64,000 nt of DNA from DATLLN01 sp963720885 (GCA_963720885.1 CAVRGW010000006.1:1013172-1077171), one strand, 5' to 3'; shown: positions 1 through 8,669, counted from the first letter of the stretch. The notes: generated by a model from the sequence alone, not told the origin. Numbers and translations are program-made.

Positions 1-432
1 CCCGGCGTCGGCGACGGCATGCTGCTGGAGGAGTTCGGCCCGGAGGCGATCTCCGCGCTGGTCGGACTGACCGGCCCGGGGACGAACTCGCCCCTGCTGT
101 CGGTCGAGATCCGGCATATCGGCGGCGCCGTTGCTCGCGAGAGCGACAGCCACGGTGTGCTGGCCAGCATCGAGGCGCCGTTCGCGCTGTTCGGCGTCGG
201 CATCCCGATGACGCCCGAGATGGGGGCGGCCATCGAGGGCACGCTCGACGGCATGCGCTCGTCGATGGCGGCGTACATCGCATCGCAGGCGTACTTCAAC
301 TTCAGCGAGCGCTCGGCCGACCCGGCCACGTTCTACGGCGGCGCGGAGCGGTACGCACGGCTGTGCAAGATCAAGTCGGTGGTGGATCCGGACGGGATGT
401 TCCGGGCGAACCACTCGTTGAGGCAGACGTAG
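1..432 (+). CDS. FAD-linked oxidase, C-terminal part
   Basis: The reading frame is open from the first base, so this is the 3' end of a longer gene. The last 40 residues (ERYARLCKIKSVVDPDGMF followed by RANHSL) match the berberine-bridge (BBE-like) C-terminus of FAD-linked oxidoreductases, where a Y/R-rich helix precedes a 'DPDGMF..N' cap over the flavin. The upstream 100 residues fit the substrate-binding domain of the same family. The FAD-binding PP-loop region lies outside the window, so substrate and cofactor attachment cannot be judged. The stop at 430-432 is followed within 10 bases by a perfect palindrome. The family call is fairly sure; the substrate is unknown. Confidence 0.75.
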   Translation, partial: PGVGDGMLLEEFGPEAISALVGLTGPGTNSPLLSVEIRHIGGAVARESDSHGVLASIEAPFALFGVGIPMTPEMGAAIEGTLDGMRSSMAAYIASQAYFNFSERSADPATFYGGAERYARLCKIKSVVDPDGMFRANHSLRQT

Positions 433-2049
433 CCGTGACGGGTGCGACAGAGGGGTCAGACCCCTCTGTCGCACCGGCACGAGCACGTTCGCGCAGCTCG
501 TACTTCTTGACCTTCCCGGTCGAGGTCTTCGGCAGCTGGCCGAACTCGACGGCATCCGGCGCCTTGAACCCGGGCAGCGTCTCCCGGGCGAAGGCGATCA
601 GCTCCCGCTCGGTCAGCCTCGCGCGCCGTCGCGCAGCGTGACGAAGGCCTTCGGCCGCTCGCCCCACTTCTCGCTGGGCATGGCGATGACGGCGGCCTCG
701 AGCACGTCGGGGTGGCGCAGCAGCACCTGCTCGACCTCGATCGTCGAGATGTTCTCGCCGCCCGAGATGATGATGTCCTTCGCGCGGTCGCGCAGCTCGA
801 TGTACCCGTCCGGGTGCATCACCCCGAGGTCGCCGGAGTGGAACCAGCCGCCGCGGAACGCCTGCGCGTCGCCTCCTCGTCGGCGAAGTAGCCCTTCATC
901 ACGTTGTTGCCACGCATGACGACCTCGCCCATGCGTCTCGCCGTCGCGCGGCACGTCGCGCATCTCGTCGTCGACGACGCGGACTCGGTCGGCGGTCAGC
1001 ATGTGCGACGCCCTGGCGCGCCTTCAGCCGGGCGCGCTCGGGCGCGTCGAGGCCGTCCCAGTCGGGGTTCCACTCGCAGATCGTGATCGGGCCGTACGTC
1101 TCGGTCAGGCCGTAGACGTGGTTGATCCGAGAAGCCGAGCGCCTCCGTCCGCGCGATCACCGTCGGGCGGCGGCGGGCCGCCGGCGGTCGTGACCTGGAC
1201 CGGCCGGTCGACGCTCGCGGGCGGCCGGGTCGGTGGCGAGCATGACCAGCACGGTCGGCGCGCCGTTGAAGTGCGTGACTCCGCTCCTCGCTCGAACAGC
1301 TGCCAGACGAGCGCGGGGTCGACCTTCCGGAGGCAGACGTGCGTCGCGCCGGCGGCGGTCACCGCCCAGGTGAAGCACCAGCCGTTGCAGTGGAACATCG
1401 GCAGCGTCCACAGGTAGACGGAGGCGCTAGTCGAGCCGCGCGTGCGTGCATCTCGGCGAGCGCGTTCAGGTAGGCGCCGCGGTGCGTGTACATGACGCCC
1501 TTCGGCCGGCCGGTCGTGCCGCTCGTGTAGTTGATCGTGATCGTGTCGTCCTCGCTCTCGAGCCGCGTGCTCCGGCTCGCCGGCGGCGCGCCGACGCGAG
1601 CAACGCCTCGTAGTCGCCGGCTGCGCCGGCAGACGATCATGCGCTCGACCGCCGGCGCCCTCGACGAGGTGCGCGAGCGACGGGTCGACGACGAGCAGCG
1701 CGCCCCCGAGTGCTCGAGGATGTAGGCGATCTCCTCGGGCATCAGCCGCGTGTTGATCGCGACCAGCACGCCGCCCGACCGCGGGCACGCCGAAGTGCGC
1801 CTCGAGCACTCGGCCGTGTTCGGGGCAGAGGAACGCGACGCGGTCGCCGTGCTCGATCCCTGCCTCCTGCAACGCGAGCGCCAGCCGGCGCGCTCGCTCG
1901 CGGAGCTCGGCCCAGGTCAGCCGTGCGTCGCCGTCGACGAGCCGCCGTTCGCGCGGAAACGCCAGCGCGCTGCGTTCCAGGAAGGCGAGCGGCGTCAGCG
2001 GCGAGAGGTGGACGGCGTCCGCGGGGTGCGCGCGACGCTAGAGCGTCAT
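371..2049 (-). pseudogene. Acyl-CoA synthetase (AMP-forming), multiply frameshifted
   Basis: Pieces of one ANL-superfamily acyl-CoA ligase appear in order but in different frames: an N-terminal part (LTWAELRERARRLALAL, then QEAGIEHGDRVAFLCPEHG), NTRLMPEEIAYILEHSGA, the AMP-binding P-loop YTSGTTGRPKGVMYTHRG, LWTLPMFHCNGW, then GGWFHSGDLGVMHPDGYIELRDR, KDIIISGGENIS and the C-terminal PKTSTGKVKKYELR with the catalytic lysine. At least five frame changes are needed, so no intact product is encoded as read. The ATG at 2047-2049 meets a TAG three codons later, implying another indel. The adjacent hydratase is damaged in the same way, so sequencing error is as likely as decay. The intact gene would activate fatty acids to acyl-CoA. 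Confidence 0.8.
441..475. repeat. Perfect 17-bp-arm palindrome with GGGGTCAGACCCC core
   Basis: The arms GGTGCGACAGAGGGGTC and its exact reverse complement flank one central A. It lies between the converging oxidase and acyl-CoA synthetase genes and could act as a bidirectional terminator. The same GGGGTC-N-GACCCC core recurs at 26684-26698 and 26881-26919, so it belongs to a repeat family. The synthetase frame reads through it, adding residues such as TEGSDPSVAP. Confidence 0.8.
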
Positions 2050-2101
2050 GGCACCTGCGAGGCGGACAAGGAGGCCGGCGATGGCGACGACGAGCAGTGC
2101 G

Positions 2102-2871
2102 ATGCTTCGCATCGAGGACGGGCCGGCCGCACGATCACGCTCGACCGTCCGGACCGGCGCAACGCGCTCAGCCTCGAGCTGATGCAGGAGGTGATCGCGG
2201 CGCTACGAGCTGGCCACCGGCGAGAGCCCGGTGCGCGACGGTCGTGATCGAGGGCTGCGGGGCCCGCCTTCTCCGCCGGCCACGACCTCGGCGAGATGGT
2301 CGGCCGGGAGCGAGGCCTTCTACCAGGAGCTGTTCGACGTCTGCACGGTGATGATGGAGGCGATCCACGGGTGCCGGCAGCCGGTGATCGCGCAGGGTGC
2401 ACGGAATCGCCACCGCTGCGGGCTGCCAGCTTGTCGCCGCCTGCGACCTAGCCGTCGCCGCCGAGGGGGCGCGCTTCGCCACTCCGGGCGTGAAGATCGG
2501 TCTGTTCTGCTCGACGCCGATGGTGCCGGTCTCACGTGCGGTCGGCCGCAAGCGGGCGCTCGAGATGCTGCTGACCGGCGAGCCGATCGACGCCGCGACG
2601 GCGCTCGAATGGGGGCTCGATCAACCGGGTCGTTCCGGCCGAGCGGCTCGACGACTGCGGTCGCCGAGCTGGCCGCCGCGATCGCGCCGCTCGAGCCCGA
2701 TGACGATCGCGCATCGGCAAGCGCGCGTTCTACGACCAGGTCGACCTCGACGAGACCGGCGCCTACGGCCTGACGAAGGGCGTGATGGCGACGAACGCGC
2801 ATCGGCGGGACGCCCAGGAGGGGATGGGCGCGTTTCTCGAGAAGCGGGCCGCCGTGTGGACGAACTCTTGA
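2102..2871 (+). pseudogene. Enoyl-CoA hydratase/isomerase, multiply frameshifted
   Basis: Crotonase-fold segments occur in order in all three plus-strand frames: TITLDRPDRRNALSLELMQE, then FYQELFDVCTVMMEAIHGCR, then the oxyanion-hole helix GIATAAGCQLVAACDLAVA with FATPGVKIGLFCST, and finally AFYDQVDLDETGAYGLTKGV to the stop at 2869-2871. Three to four single-base shifts break the gene. The family forms a hexamer that hydrates 2-enoyl-CoA in beta-oxidation, which fits the neighbouring acyl-CoA synthetase. Whether the breaks are real cannot be told from one sequence; clean genes resume straight after this point. The stop codon overlaps the TTGACA element of the next gene. Confidence 0.8.
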
Positions 2872-2899
2872 CACGTTCTTCAGCCTCTGGGACTCTTGC
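2867..2899 (+). promoter_or_regulatory. Promoter-like element, twin of 42904
   Basis: CTTGACACGTTCT is followed 17 bases after TTGACA by GACTCTTGC. Nearly the same string (CTTGACACGTTCT...GACTGTTGC) precedes the sugar transferase at 42966, at about the same distance from the start codon. TTGACA is a consensus -35; the -10 is not a classical TATAAT, so the sigma factor is uncertain. Confidence 0.5.
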
Positions 2900-2925
2900 T
2901 CGGCAACCAACCATGGGGGTGGACG

Positions 2926-3849
2926 TTGAGAATCTCCACATCCGGCCTGCGCGTATCGCTCGCGCTCGCCGGAGTCACGGCGGCTGCGCTGATCGCGGCC
3001 GCGTCGCCCGCAGCCGCGCAGCCCACCGGGATCACCGTCGGGTCGATGTGCGCCGTCGGCAGCGACTCGGGTGGCGTGAGCTCTGCTCGCGGTACGGCGC
3101 GCGAGCCGGCGATGACGCAGCGCATGCAGGAGGTGCCGGCCTCGGCGCTGGCCAAGATGTCCGCGAAGGCCGGGGTCGTGAGCATCCCGATCTATTTCCA
3201 CATCATCACGGACGGCACGACCGGTCAGGTCAGCGACACGACCATCAACAACCAGATCGTGGCGCTGAACAAGAGTTACAGCGGGCAGCTCGGCGGGGTC
3301 AAGACCGGCTTCCGCTTCCGCGTTGCCGGCGTTGACCACACGAACAACGCTGCCTGGTTCGCCGTCAACCCGGGCGACCCCGCGGAGAAGGAGATGAAGC
3401 GGGCGCTGCACACGGGCGGCTCCGACGCGCTGAACGTCTACACCGCTTCCGGTGGCGACTTCCTGGGCTGGGCGACGTTCCCGTCGTCGTATGCATCGAA
3501 GCCCTGGTACGACGGCATCGTCATGGACTACCGCTCGATGCCCGGTGGCCCGTACGGCACGAACTACTCGCTCGGCCTGACGCTGACGCATGAGTCCGGC
3601 CACTGGCTCGGCCTGTACCACACGTTCCAGGGCGGCTGCAGCCCGACCGGCGACCTGGTCGACGACACCCCGGCCGAGAAGACCCCGGCCTTCGGGTGCC
3701 AGCCGCACCGGGACACCTGCAACAAGCCGGGCACGGATCCGGTCCACAACTTCATGGACTACTCCTACGACTCCTGCTACACGCAGTTCACCGCTGGACA
3801 GCGTGCCCGCATGCAGGATCAGTGGAACTACTTCCGGGCGGTCGCGTAG
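2926..3849 (+). CDS. Secreted zinc metalloprotease (M43 pappalysin-like)
   Basis: An exported metzincin-type protease. The N-terminus carries a signal peptide: positively charged start, hydrophobic VSLALAGVTAAALIAAA, then a cleavage-like SPAAAQ. The zinc site LTLTHESGHWLGLYHTF has HExxH with the third ligand H placed as in HExxHxxGxxH, and the downstream NFMDYSYDSC supplies the Met-turn. Cysteine pairs around GGCSPTGDLVDDTP resemble cytophagalysin/ulilysin-like members. The start is chosen at TTG 2926, preceded by GGGGGTGG; a TTG at 2896 would give ten more residues but a weaker signal peptide. It stands alone between a promoter-like element and a strong terminator. The substrate is unknown. 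Confidence 0.85.
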   Translation: MRISTSGLRVSLALAGVTAAALIAAASPAAAQPTGITVGSMCAVGSDSGGVSSARGTAREPAMTQRMQEVPASALAKMSAKAGVVSIPIYFHIITDGTTGQVSDTTINNQIVALNKSYSGQLGGVKTGFRFRVAGVDHTNNAAWFAVNPGDPAEKEMKRALHTGGSDALNVYTASGGDFLGWATFPSSYASKPWYDGIVMDYRSMPGGPYGTNYSLGLTLTHESGHWLGLYHTFQGGCSPTGDLVDDTPAEKTPAFGCQPHRDTCNKPGTDPVHNFMDYSYDSCYTQFTAGQRARMQDQWNYFRAVA

Positions 3850-3860
3850 CGCACGCCTGA

Positions 3861-3892
3861 CCGGGGCGGGCGGCTCGGTCCGCCCGCCCCGG
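3861..3892 (+). terminator. Strong GC-rich hairpin terminator
   Basis: The arms CCGGGGCGGGCGG and CCGCCCGCCCCGG (13 bp, perfect) close a CTCGGT loop just after the metalloprotease stop codon. There is no U-tract, as is usual in high-GC actinobacteria. Confidence 0.75.
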
Positions 3893-3936
3893 ATCACACC
3901 CGGCTCCGTCCAGGCGCGTTGGTACCGTCAGGACGA

Positions 3937-4485
3937 GTGGGCGTCATCGATCCGAATGTCCCCGGGCCGATCCTCGCCGTCGCTGCGGGGGTGCTGGTCG
4001 TCTCGGGAGCCGCCAAGCTGCGGCGTCCCGTCCCCGCCGCCGAGGCGGTGACGGCGGTCGGCCTGCCGGGCGGCGTGGCGGCCGTCCGGAGCCTGGCGGT
4101 GATCGAGATCGGCGTCGGCCTGGCGTGCCTGATCGACCCGGTGCCGGCGGCCGCCGGTGCGCTGGCGCTGCTCTACCTGGCGCTCGCCGCGTTCGTCGTC
4201 GCGGCGTGGCGGCTCCCGGAGCCGCTGCCCTCGTGCGGCTGCATGGGCACGGACAGCGACCCGCCGCCGCACCCGCTGCACGCCGCCTTCAACGTCGTGC
4301 TCGCCGGCGCCGGCGTGCTGGCCGTGATCGCGCCGGCGGCCGGTGTCGGCACGCTCGCCGCTGACGCGCCGCTGCTGGCCCTGCCGCTGCTCGCCGGGCT
4401 GGCCTGCGGCGTCGCGCTGGTCCGCGCGGCGCTCGAGACGCTGCCCGTGGTCGCCTTCGCCTACTCGCCGGGAGGTGACGCGTGA
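3937..4485 (+). CDS. MauE/DoxX-like membrane protein
   Basis: An integral membrane protein of about 182 residues with four to five hydrophobic helices and the MauE-type cysteine motif (LPSCGCMGTDS) in the loop after helix three. MauE proteins are thought to pass reducing equivalents across the membrane for disulfide formation in periplasmic Cys-rich proteins, with MauD as thioredoxin-like partner. Here it starts an operon with exactly such partners: a Cys-rich exported protein and a MauD-like protein. The GTG at 3937 is chosen because GGACGA precedes it. The end overlaps the next start as GTGA, so the genes are translationally coupled. The family is clear; the role in this lineage is inferred. 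Confidence 0.75.
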   Translation: MGVIDPNVPGPILAVAAGVLVVSGAAKLRRPVPAAEAVTAVGLPGGVAAVRSLAVIEIGVGLACLIDPVPAAAGALALLYLALAAFVVAAWRLPEPLPSCGCMGTDSDPPPHPLHAAFNVVLAGAGVLAVIAPAAGVGTLAADAPLLALPLLAGLACGVALVRAALETLPVVAFAYSPGGDA

Positions 4486-5126
4486 GCGGCGATCTGGCCG
4501 ACGCCGCCGCGCGCCTGCTCGAGGGCCGCACGTCGCGGCGCGGACTGCTCATCCGGCTGGCGGTCGCGGGGTCGGCGATCGCCGTCGCGCCGCTCCGCTA
4601 CCTGCTTCGCCCGGGCACGGCGATGGCCGTGATCACCTGCTCGCAGTGCGGCGGCGGCGCCCGGTGCTGCGACGGCTGGACAGACTTCTGCTGCGTCATC
4701 AACAACGGCATCAATGCGTGTCCCTCGTACACGTACATCGCCGGCTGGTGGAAGTGCACCAACTACACGGGCACGAACATCTGCCACAGCCAGGGCGTCC
4801 GCTACTACATCGACTGCAACCGCAAGCCGGGGATGCACTGCCCGCACGGCTGTTCGTGCGCGAACGGCTCCTGCTCGAACCGGTCGACGTGCTGCAACGT
4901 CTTCAAGTACGGCCAGTGCAACACCCAGGTGCCTGAGACGACCGAGGTGGTCTGCCGGGTGATCAAGTGCGCGAACCCGTGCACGCTGTTCCCCGATATC
5001 TGCAGCTGCACGACGTTCGTGGACAACAACACCTGCGGCCACGACGTTCCGTGCCTGAAGACCGATCAGGGGCCGGCCTCGCCGTACACGGGTCTGCGGG
5101 GCGGCGGTGGGGGAGGGTACGGATGA
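4482..5126 (+). CDS. Tat-exported cysteine-rich protein (MauA-like position)
   Basis: A 214-residue protein with a twin-arginine motif (TSRRGLLIRLAVAGSAIAVA) near residues 18-37 and about two dozen cysteines in the mature part, including CSQCGGGARCC, DFCCV, CPHGCSCANGSC and STCCNVFKYGQC, plus a Gly-rich tail. The many expected disulfides and its place between MauE and MauD match the methylamine dehydrogenase light chain (MauA). However, no heavy-chain gene is nearby, and the tryptophans at 'GWWKC' and 'GWTDFCC' cannot be assigned as TTQ precursors by eye. A ribosome site GGAGGTGACG lies just ahead of the GTG. It could be a quinone-cofactor subunit or an unrelated structural or redox protein. 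Confidence 0.65.
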   Translation: MSGDLADAAARLLEGRTSRRGLLIRLAVAGSAIAVAPLRYLLRPGTAMAVITCSQCGGGARCCDGWTDFCCVINNGINACPSYTYIAGWWKCTNYTGTNICHSQGVRYYIDCNRKPGMHCPHGCSCANGSCSNRSTCCNVFKYGQCNTQVPETTEVVCRVIKCANPCTLFPDICSCTTFVDNNTCGHDVPCLKTDQGPASPYTGLRGGGGGGYG

Positions 5127-5794
5127 CCGCGCTGGTCGTCCTTGAGACGATGCTGCTCGTCCTGCTGTCGGTGCTCGTCGTGGGGCTGCTCCGCAGCCAC
5201 GCCGAGATCCTGCGGCGGCTGGAGTCCGGCGACGTGCCGCAGCGATCGGCCGCCCCCGAGCTGGCGATCGCGCAGCCCCGGGACGACGCGCCCGCGCCGG
5301 CCGACGTCGGCGGCGTCACGCTCGGCGGCGACGCGGTGCAGATCGCGGTGGGCGCGCCGGGAACGCGGACGCTGCTCGCGTTCCTGACCAGCGGGTGTTC
5401 GGTGTGCGGCGGCTTCTGGCAGGCGCTGCGGGAGGGAGCGGCATCGTCGTCGCCGGGCGGCGCCCGGGTCGTCATCGTCACCCGCGATTCGAGCATGGAG
5501 AGCCCCAGCCGGCTGCGCGAGCTGGCGCCCGCCGACCTGCCGGTGATCATGTCGTCGCGGGCCTGGGAGGACTACGGCGTCCCGCTCGCCCCGTACTTCG
5601 TGCTGCTCGACGGCACCTCCGGGACGGTCGAGGGCGAGGGTGCAGCCGAGTCGTGGCCGCAGGTCGCCTCGCTGCTGCGCGACGCGATGGACGACCAGGC
5701 CGAGGCCGACAGGGTGGAGCGCGACCTCGCGTCGGCGGGCATCGGCGCCGACCACGCCAGCCTGTACTCGGCGCAGGTGGAGGCCGGCGACTGA
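5123..5794 (+). CDS. MauD-like thioredoxin-fold protein
   Basis: The N-terminal membrane anchor (VVLETMLLVLLSVLVVGLL, about residues 4-22) is followed by a linker and a thioredoxin/redoxin fold whose active site is TSGCSVCGGFW (a CxxC pair). A later LAPYFVLLDG contains the cis-Pro strand typical of the fold. MauD proteins assist disulfide formation in the periplasm and work with MauE, encoded two genes upstream. The ATG at 5123 overlaps the previous stop as ATGA. At 223 residues the length suits the family. The likely client is the Cys-rich protein encoded immediately upstream. Confidence 0.75.
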   Translation: MTALVVLETMLLVLLSVLVVGLLRSHAEILRRLESGDVPQRSAAPELAIAQPRDDAPAPADVGGVTLGGDAVQIAVGAPGTRTLLAFLTSGCSVCGGFWQALREGAASSSPGGARVVIVTRDSSMESPSRLRELAPADLPVIMSSRAWEDYGVPLAPYFVLLDGTSGTVEGEGAAESWPQVASLLRDAMDDQAEADRVERDLASAGIGADHASLYSAQVEAGD

Positions 5795-5877
5795 CCGGCG
5801 ATGCCGTCGTCGTGGCCGGCATCGGCCTTGCGATCGCAGCCGGCGTGCGGTCGGCGTGGTCGCCCTGAGGAGAGTCG

Positions 5878-6472
5878 ATGCTCGGCAGCATCACCTGGCT
5901 CGGTGAGTCGGGCCGCAACGCGAGATGGTGGGTCACGGTCGACCTGGTTCGGTGTCGGAGCCGTCGGCGCGGGCGCGCTCGTCGGCTGGCTGATGGGCTG
6001 GCTCGGCGCTGCGCTGTCCGGCGCGGCCGGGCCGCGTGAGGCGGCCGCGGCGCTGGCGCTGCTGGCCGTCGCGGGGATCGCCGCCGACCTCCGCCTCGGC
6101 GATCTGCGGCTGCCCACCGTCCGCCGCCAGGTCGACGACCGCTGGCTGAACCGGTACCGCGGCTGGGTGTACGGCGTCGGCTTCGGGTTCCAGCTCGGGC
6201 TGGGCGTTGTCACCGTCGTCACCACGTCCGCCGTCTATCTGGCCTTCGCCGCGGCCATGCTCTCGGGATCGCCGGCGGCCGGCGCGATGATCGGCGCGGT
6301 CTTCGGCGCCGTGCGGTGGCTGAGCGTGCTGCCCGGCGGCCGGGTGCGCCGGTCGGCCGACCTCGTCCGCATTGACGGACACCTGCGGCGCTGGGAGCCG
6401 GCCGGCCGTCGCGTCACGCTGGGCGGCCAGATCGCCGCCGCCGTACTCCTGGTCGTGGTGGTGGTCGCATGA
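5878..6472 (+). CDS. Hypothetical membrane protein, probable frameshift near the N-terminus
   Basis: The ATG at 5878 follows GAGGAGAGTCG and begins MLGSITWLGESGRNARWWVTV. The rest of the protein (TWFGVGAVGAGALVGWLMGW onwards, three to four membrane helices) is in the neighbouring frame, so one base seems to be gained or lost at about 5935-5945. As read, the second frame has no good start of its own. The C-terminus ends in a hydrophobic stretch (AAAVLLVVVVVA) and overlaps the next gene by ATGA. It belongs to the MauE-MauD operon by spacing. No family is recognised; a role in the same exported redox system is inferred from context only. Confidence 0.5.
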
Positions 6473-6918
6473 ACCTGTCGGCCCACGGCATCCGGGTCGG
6501 CCTGCCGCCCGGGTGGGAGGGACGGATCTACAAGCGGCCCGATCCGGCCGCGCAGCCGGTCGTCCACGCGGCGAACGTCGCGCTGGCGCCGGACGACGGC
6601 GACTTCGCCACCCGAACGGCGGAGCTGATGCCGGCCGACGGTGTCCTGGTGGTGATGGTCGAGTACGAGCCGGCGCTGGCGACCACCGCCCAGTTCGCCG
6701 CCGCCGGCGTACCGGAGATCGATCCGGCCGCGGCTTCGCCGTCGCACCTGCTCCGCCGCATCCCCGGCCAGGCCGGTTACCAGCGGTTCTTCAACGACAG
6801 CGGCCGGGCGTTCGGCCTGTATGTGGTGATCGGCGCTGCGGCCCGGGCGCGGTCGGCGATGCCGAAGGTGGACGGCGTCCTGGCGACGATCGAGATCGAC
6901 CCGCTGCCGGCAGGTTAG
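6469..6918 (+). CDS. Hypothetical protein, last gene of the Mau-like operon
   Basis: A 149-residue soluble protein without signal peptide or membrane segment, beginning MNLSAHGIRVGLPPGWEGRI. The 'GIRVGLPPGWEGRI' opening and a late 'YVVIG' strand suggest a compact alpha/beta fold like those of small secretion-associated or lipoprotein-like domains, but no family is recognised. Its ATG overlaps the preceding stop (ATGA). Its own stop codon TAG is the first triplet of a long palindrome at 6916-7085, so the C-terminus is set by that element. Confidence 0.6.
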   Translation: MNLSAHGIRVGLPPGWEGRIYKRPDPAAQPVVHAANVALAPDDGDFATRTAELMPADGVLVVMVEYEPALATTAQFAAAGVPEIDPAAASPSHLLRRIPGQAGYQRFFNDSGRAFGLYVVIGAAARARSAMPKVDGVLATIEIDPLPAG

Positions 6919-7085
6919 ATGGTTGATTCCACGACCTGCGTGGCTCTGGAGCTGGTCCGAGACGCCCCAGACGCCACGATCGTCCTTGAACAGGCTTCAT
7001 CCAGCCTGCCCTGCGGACGCTCCCGTCGTCTGGACCGCCTCGTCCTGCGCCCAGGGGCCACGAAGCCCGTGGAATCAACCATCTA
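6916..7085. repeat. 170-bp palindromic (MITE-like) element between converging genes
   Basis: The ends are perfect 18-bp inverted repeats, TAGATGGTTGATTCCACG at 6916-6933 and its complement at 7068-7085. Imperfect pairing continues inward (CGTGGC/GCCACG, CCAGACG/CGTCTGG) to a central hairpin CAGGCT-TCATCC-AGCCTG. It fills the whole space between two converging genes, and its TAG ends supply both stop codons. It may work as a bidirectional terminator and looks like a mobile palindromic repeat. No transposase is encoded. Confidence 0.75.
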
Positions 7086-8627
7086 GCGCTCGCAGGCGGC
7101 CCGCGGCTCGCCGGTGTCGACCTCGCACCAGTCGTCGCCCGCTCCGCCGTCGTCGCTGTCGCCGCCCGCGCCGTCGTGGACGCTGAGCGAGTCGTTGCCG
7201 GCGCCGCCCTGGAGCGTGTCGGCCCCGCCGTCGCCGCCGAACAGCCGGTCGTTGCCGTCACCGCCCGACAGCGTGTCCGGCCCGGCGCTGCCCAGCAGGA
7301 TGTCGTTGCCCGGGCCGCCGATCAGATCGTCGCCGCCGTCGCTGTTGCAGCGGCCGGCGCAGTCGCGCGCGAACCGGCCCAGCTCGTCCTGGAACGCGTT
7401 CGACGTCAGCGATGCCTTGCCGCCGCCGTCAGTTGATGCCATCGACGCCAGCTCCAGGCTCTGCTGTTGCCAGGCGAAGATCACGGAGCGGCCGTCGGGT
7501 GAGAACGACGGCTGGTACGCCGGCCCGCCGGCCAGCAGCCGGGCGACCCCTGTGGACAGTCGCCGCACGTACACCCCGGGCAGCCCATGATTGTGGACGA
7601 AGGCGAGCTGGCGACCGTCGGGCGACCATGACGGCTGGACGTCCGAGACCGTGTTCGACGTCACGCGCGAGACCTTGCCGCCGCGGGCCGTGATGTAGAT
7701 CTCCCAGTCGCCGTCACGTTTCGAATCGAAGGCGATCCGCCGCGCGTCCGGCGACCACGCCGGCAGCCCGTCGACGGCCGGGTCGCTGGTCACCCGCCGT
7801 GGGCTCGCAGGCGGGTCGGCGTTGACGATCCAGATGTCGTAGTTGCCGCCGGCGCGGCTGCTCTCGAAGGCGATACGGGTGCCGTCCGGCGACCACGATG
7901 GGAAGCCGTCGAATCCCGGGTCCGTCGTCAGCCGGCGGATGCCCCTGCCGTCGGCGTTGATCACGTACAGGTCGTAGTTGCCGGAGCGCCGGCTGGTGAA
8001 TGCGATGCGGCGGCCATCCGGCGACCAGGCCGGAGCGAAGTCGTTGGTCGGGTTGTTGGTCAGCGCGTCGGGACTGCAGGCGCGGCACGGCGGCTTGGTG
8101 AAGACGTTGAAGTTCTTGGGACCGTCGCGGGTGCTGTCGTAGACCACGTCGCCGGTGCGCGGCGGCGCGCCGCCCATGATGGTGTCGTCCCCGCCGCTGC
8201 CGTCCAGCGCGTTCGCCCCGGCGTCGCCGGTGATCGAGTCGGCCTGCGGCGAGCCGATCACGCCCTCGACATCGGCCAGCGTGTCGCTGCCCTCGCCGCT
8301 CGCGGTGCCTGCGGTCAGGTCGACGGTGACCGGCGCGGCGGCATCCTCGAAGCTTGCCGTATCCCGGCCGGCGCCGCCGCGGAGCGTGTCCGAGCCGGCG
8401 CCGCCCAGCAGGACGTCGTCCCCGCCGGCGCCGTCGAGCGTGTCGTTGCCGCCGAGGCCGCACAGCACGTCGTCGCCCGCCGTGCCGTTGAGCGTGTCGT
8501 CGCCCGCGGTGCCGGTGATCGTGCAGACCGACGGCGCCGCCTGGCCGGCGCCGCTGCCGCCGATCGCCAGCGCGGCCGCGATCCCCACGGCCGCGATCGC
8601 CATGCGCGTACGTCGCGTGCCACCCAT
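7083..8627 (-). CDS. Secreted RTX-repeat protein with internal PD40/TolB beta-propeller
   Basis: A 514-residue exported protein. An N-terminal signal peptide (RTRMAIAAVGIAAALAIGG) is followed by RTX nonapeptides (GTAGDDTLNGTAGDDVLCG and further GGxGxDxL units, residues about 40-150). About six PD40 blades come next (for example FAPAWSPDGRRIAFTSRRSG and FPSWSPDGTRIAFESSRAGG, residues about 185-420), then a second RTX block to residue 500. RTX repeats bind calcium and fold outside the cell; PD40 blades form TolB-like propellers. The C-terminal CEVDTGEPRAACER may form a disulfide. The start follows AGGAGGCTC-like spacing and the stop lies in the palindrome. The partner is unknown. Confidence 0.8.
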   Translation of the reverse strand: MGGTRRTRMAIAAVGIAAALAIGGSGAGQAAPSVCTITGTAGDDTLNGTAGDDVLCGLGGNDTLDGAGGDDVLLGGAGSDTLRGGAGRDTASFEDAAAPVTVDLTAGTASGEGSDTLADVEGVIGSPQADSITGDAGANALDGSGGDDTIMGGAPPRTGDVVYDSTRDGPKNFNVFTKPPCRACSPDALTNNPTNDFAPAWSPDGRRIAFTSRRSGNYDLYVINADGRGIRRLTTDPGFDGFPSWSPDGTRIAFESSRAGGNYDIWIVNADPPASPRRVTSDPAVDGLPAWSPDARRIAFDSKRDGDWEIYITARGGKVSRVTSNTVSDVQPSWSPDGRQLAFVHNHGLPGVYVRRLSTGVARLLAGGPAYQPSFSPDGRSVIFAWQQQSLELASMASTDGGGKASLTSNAFQDELGRFARDCAGRCNSDGGDDLIGGPGNDILLGSAGPDTLSGGDGNDRLFGGDGGADTLQGGAGNDSLSVHDGAGGDSDDGGAGDDWCEVDTGEPRAACER

Positions 8628-8669
8628 CAGGAGCCTCTACGGCACCGCGCGCACGACTCCTGCGCGGAC

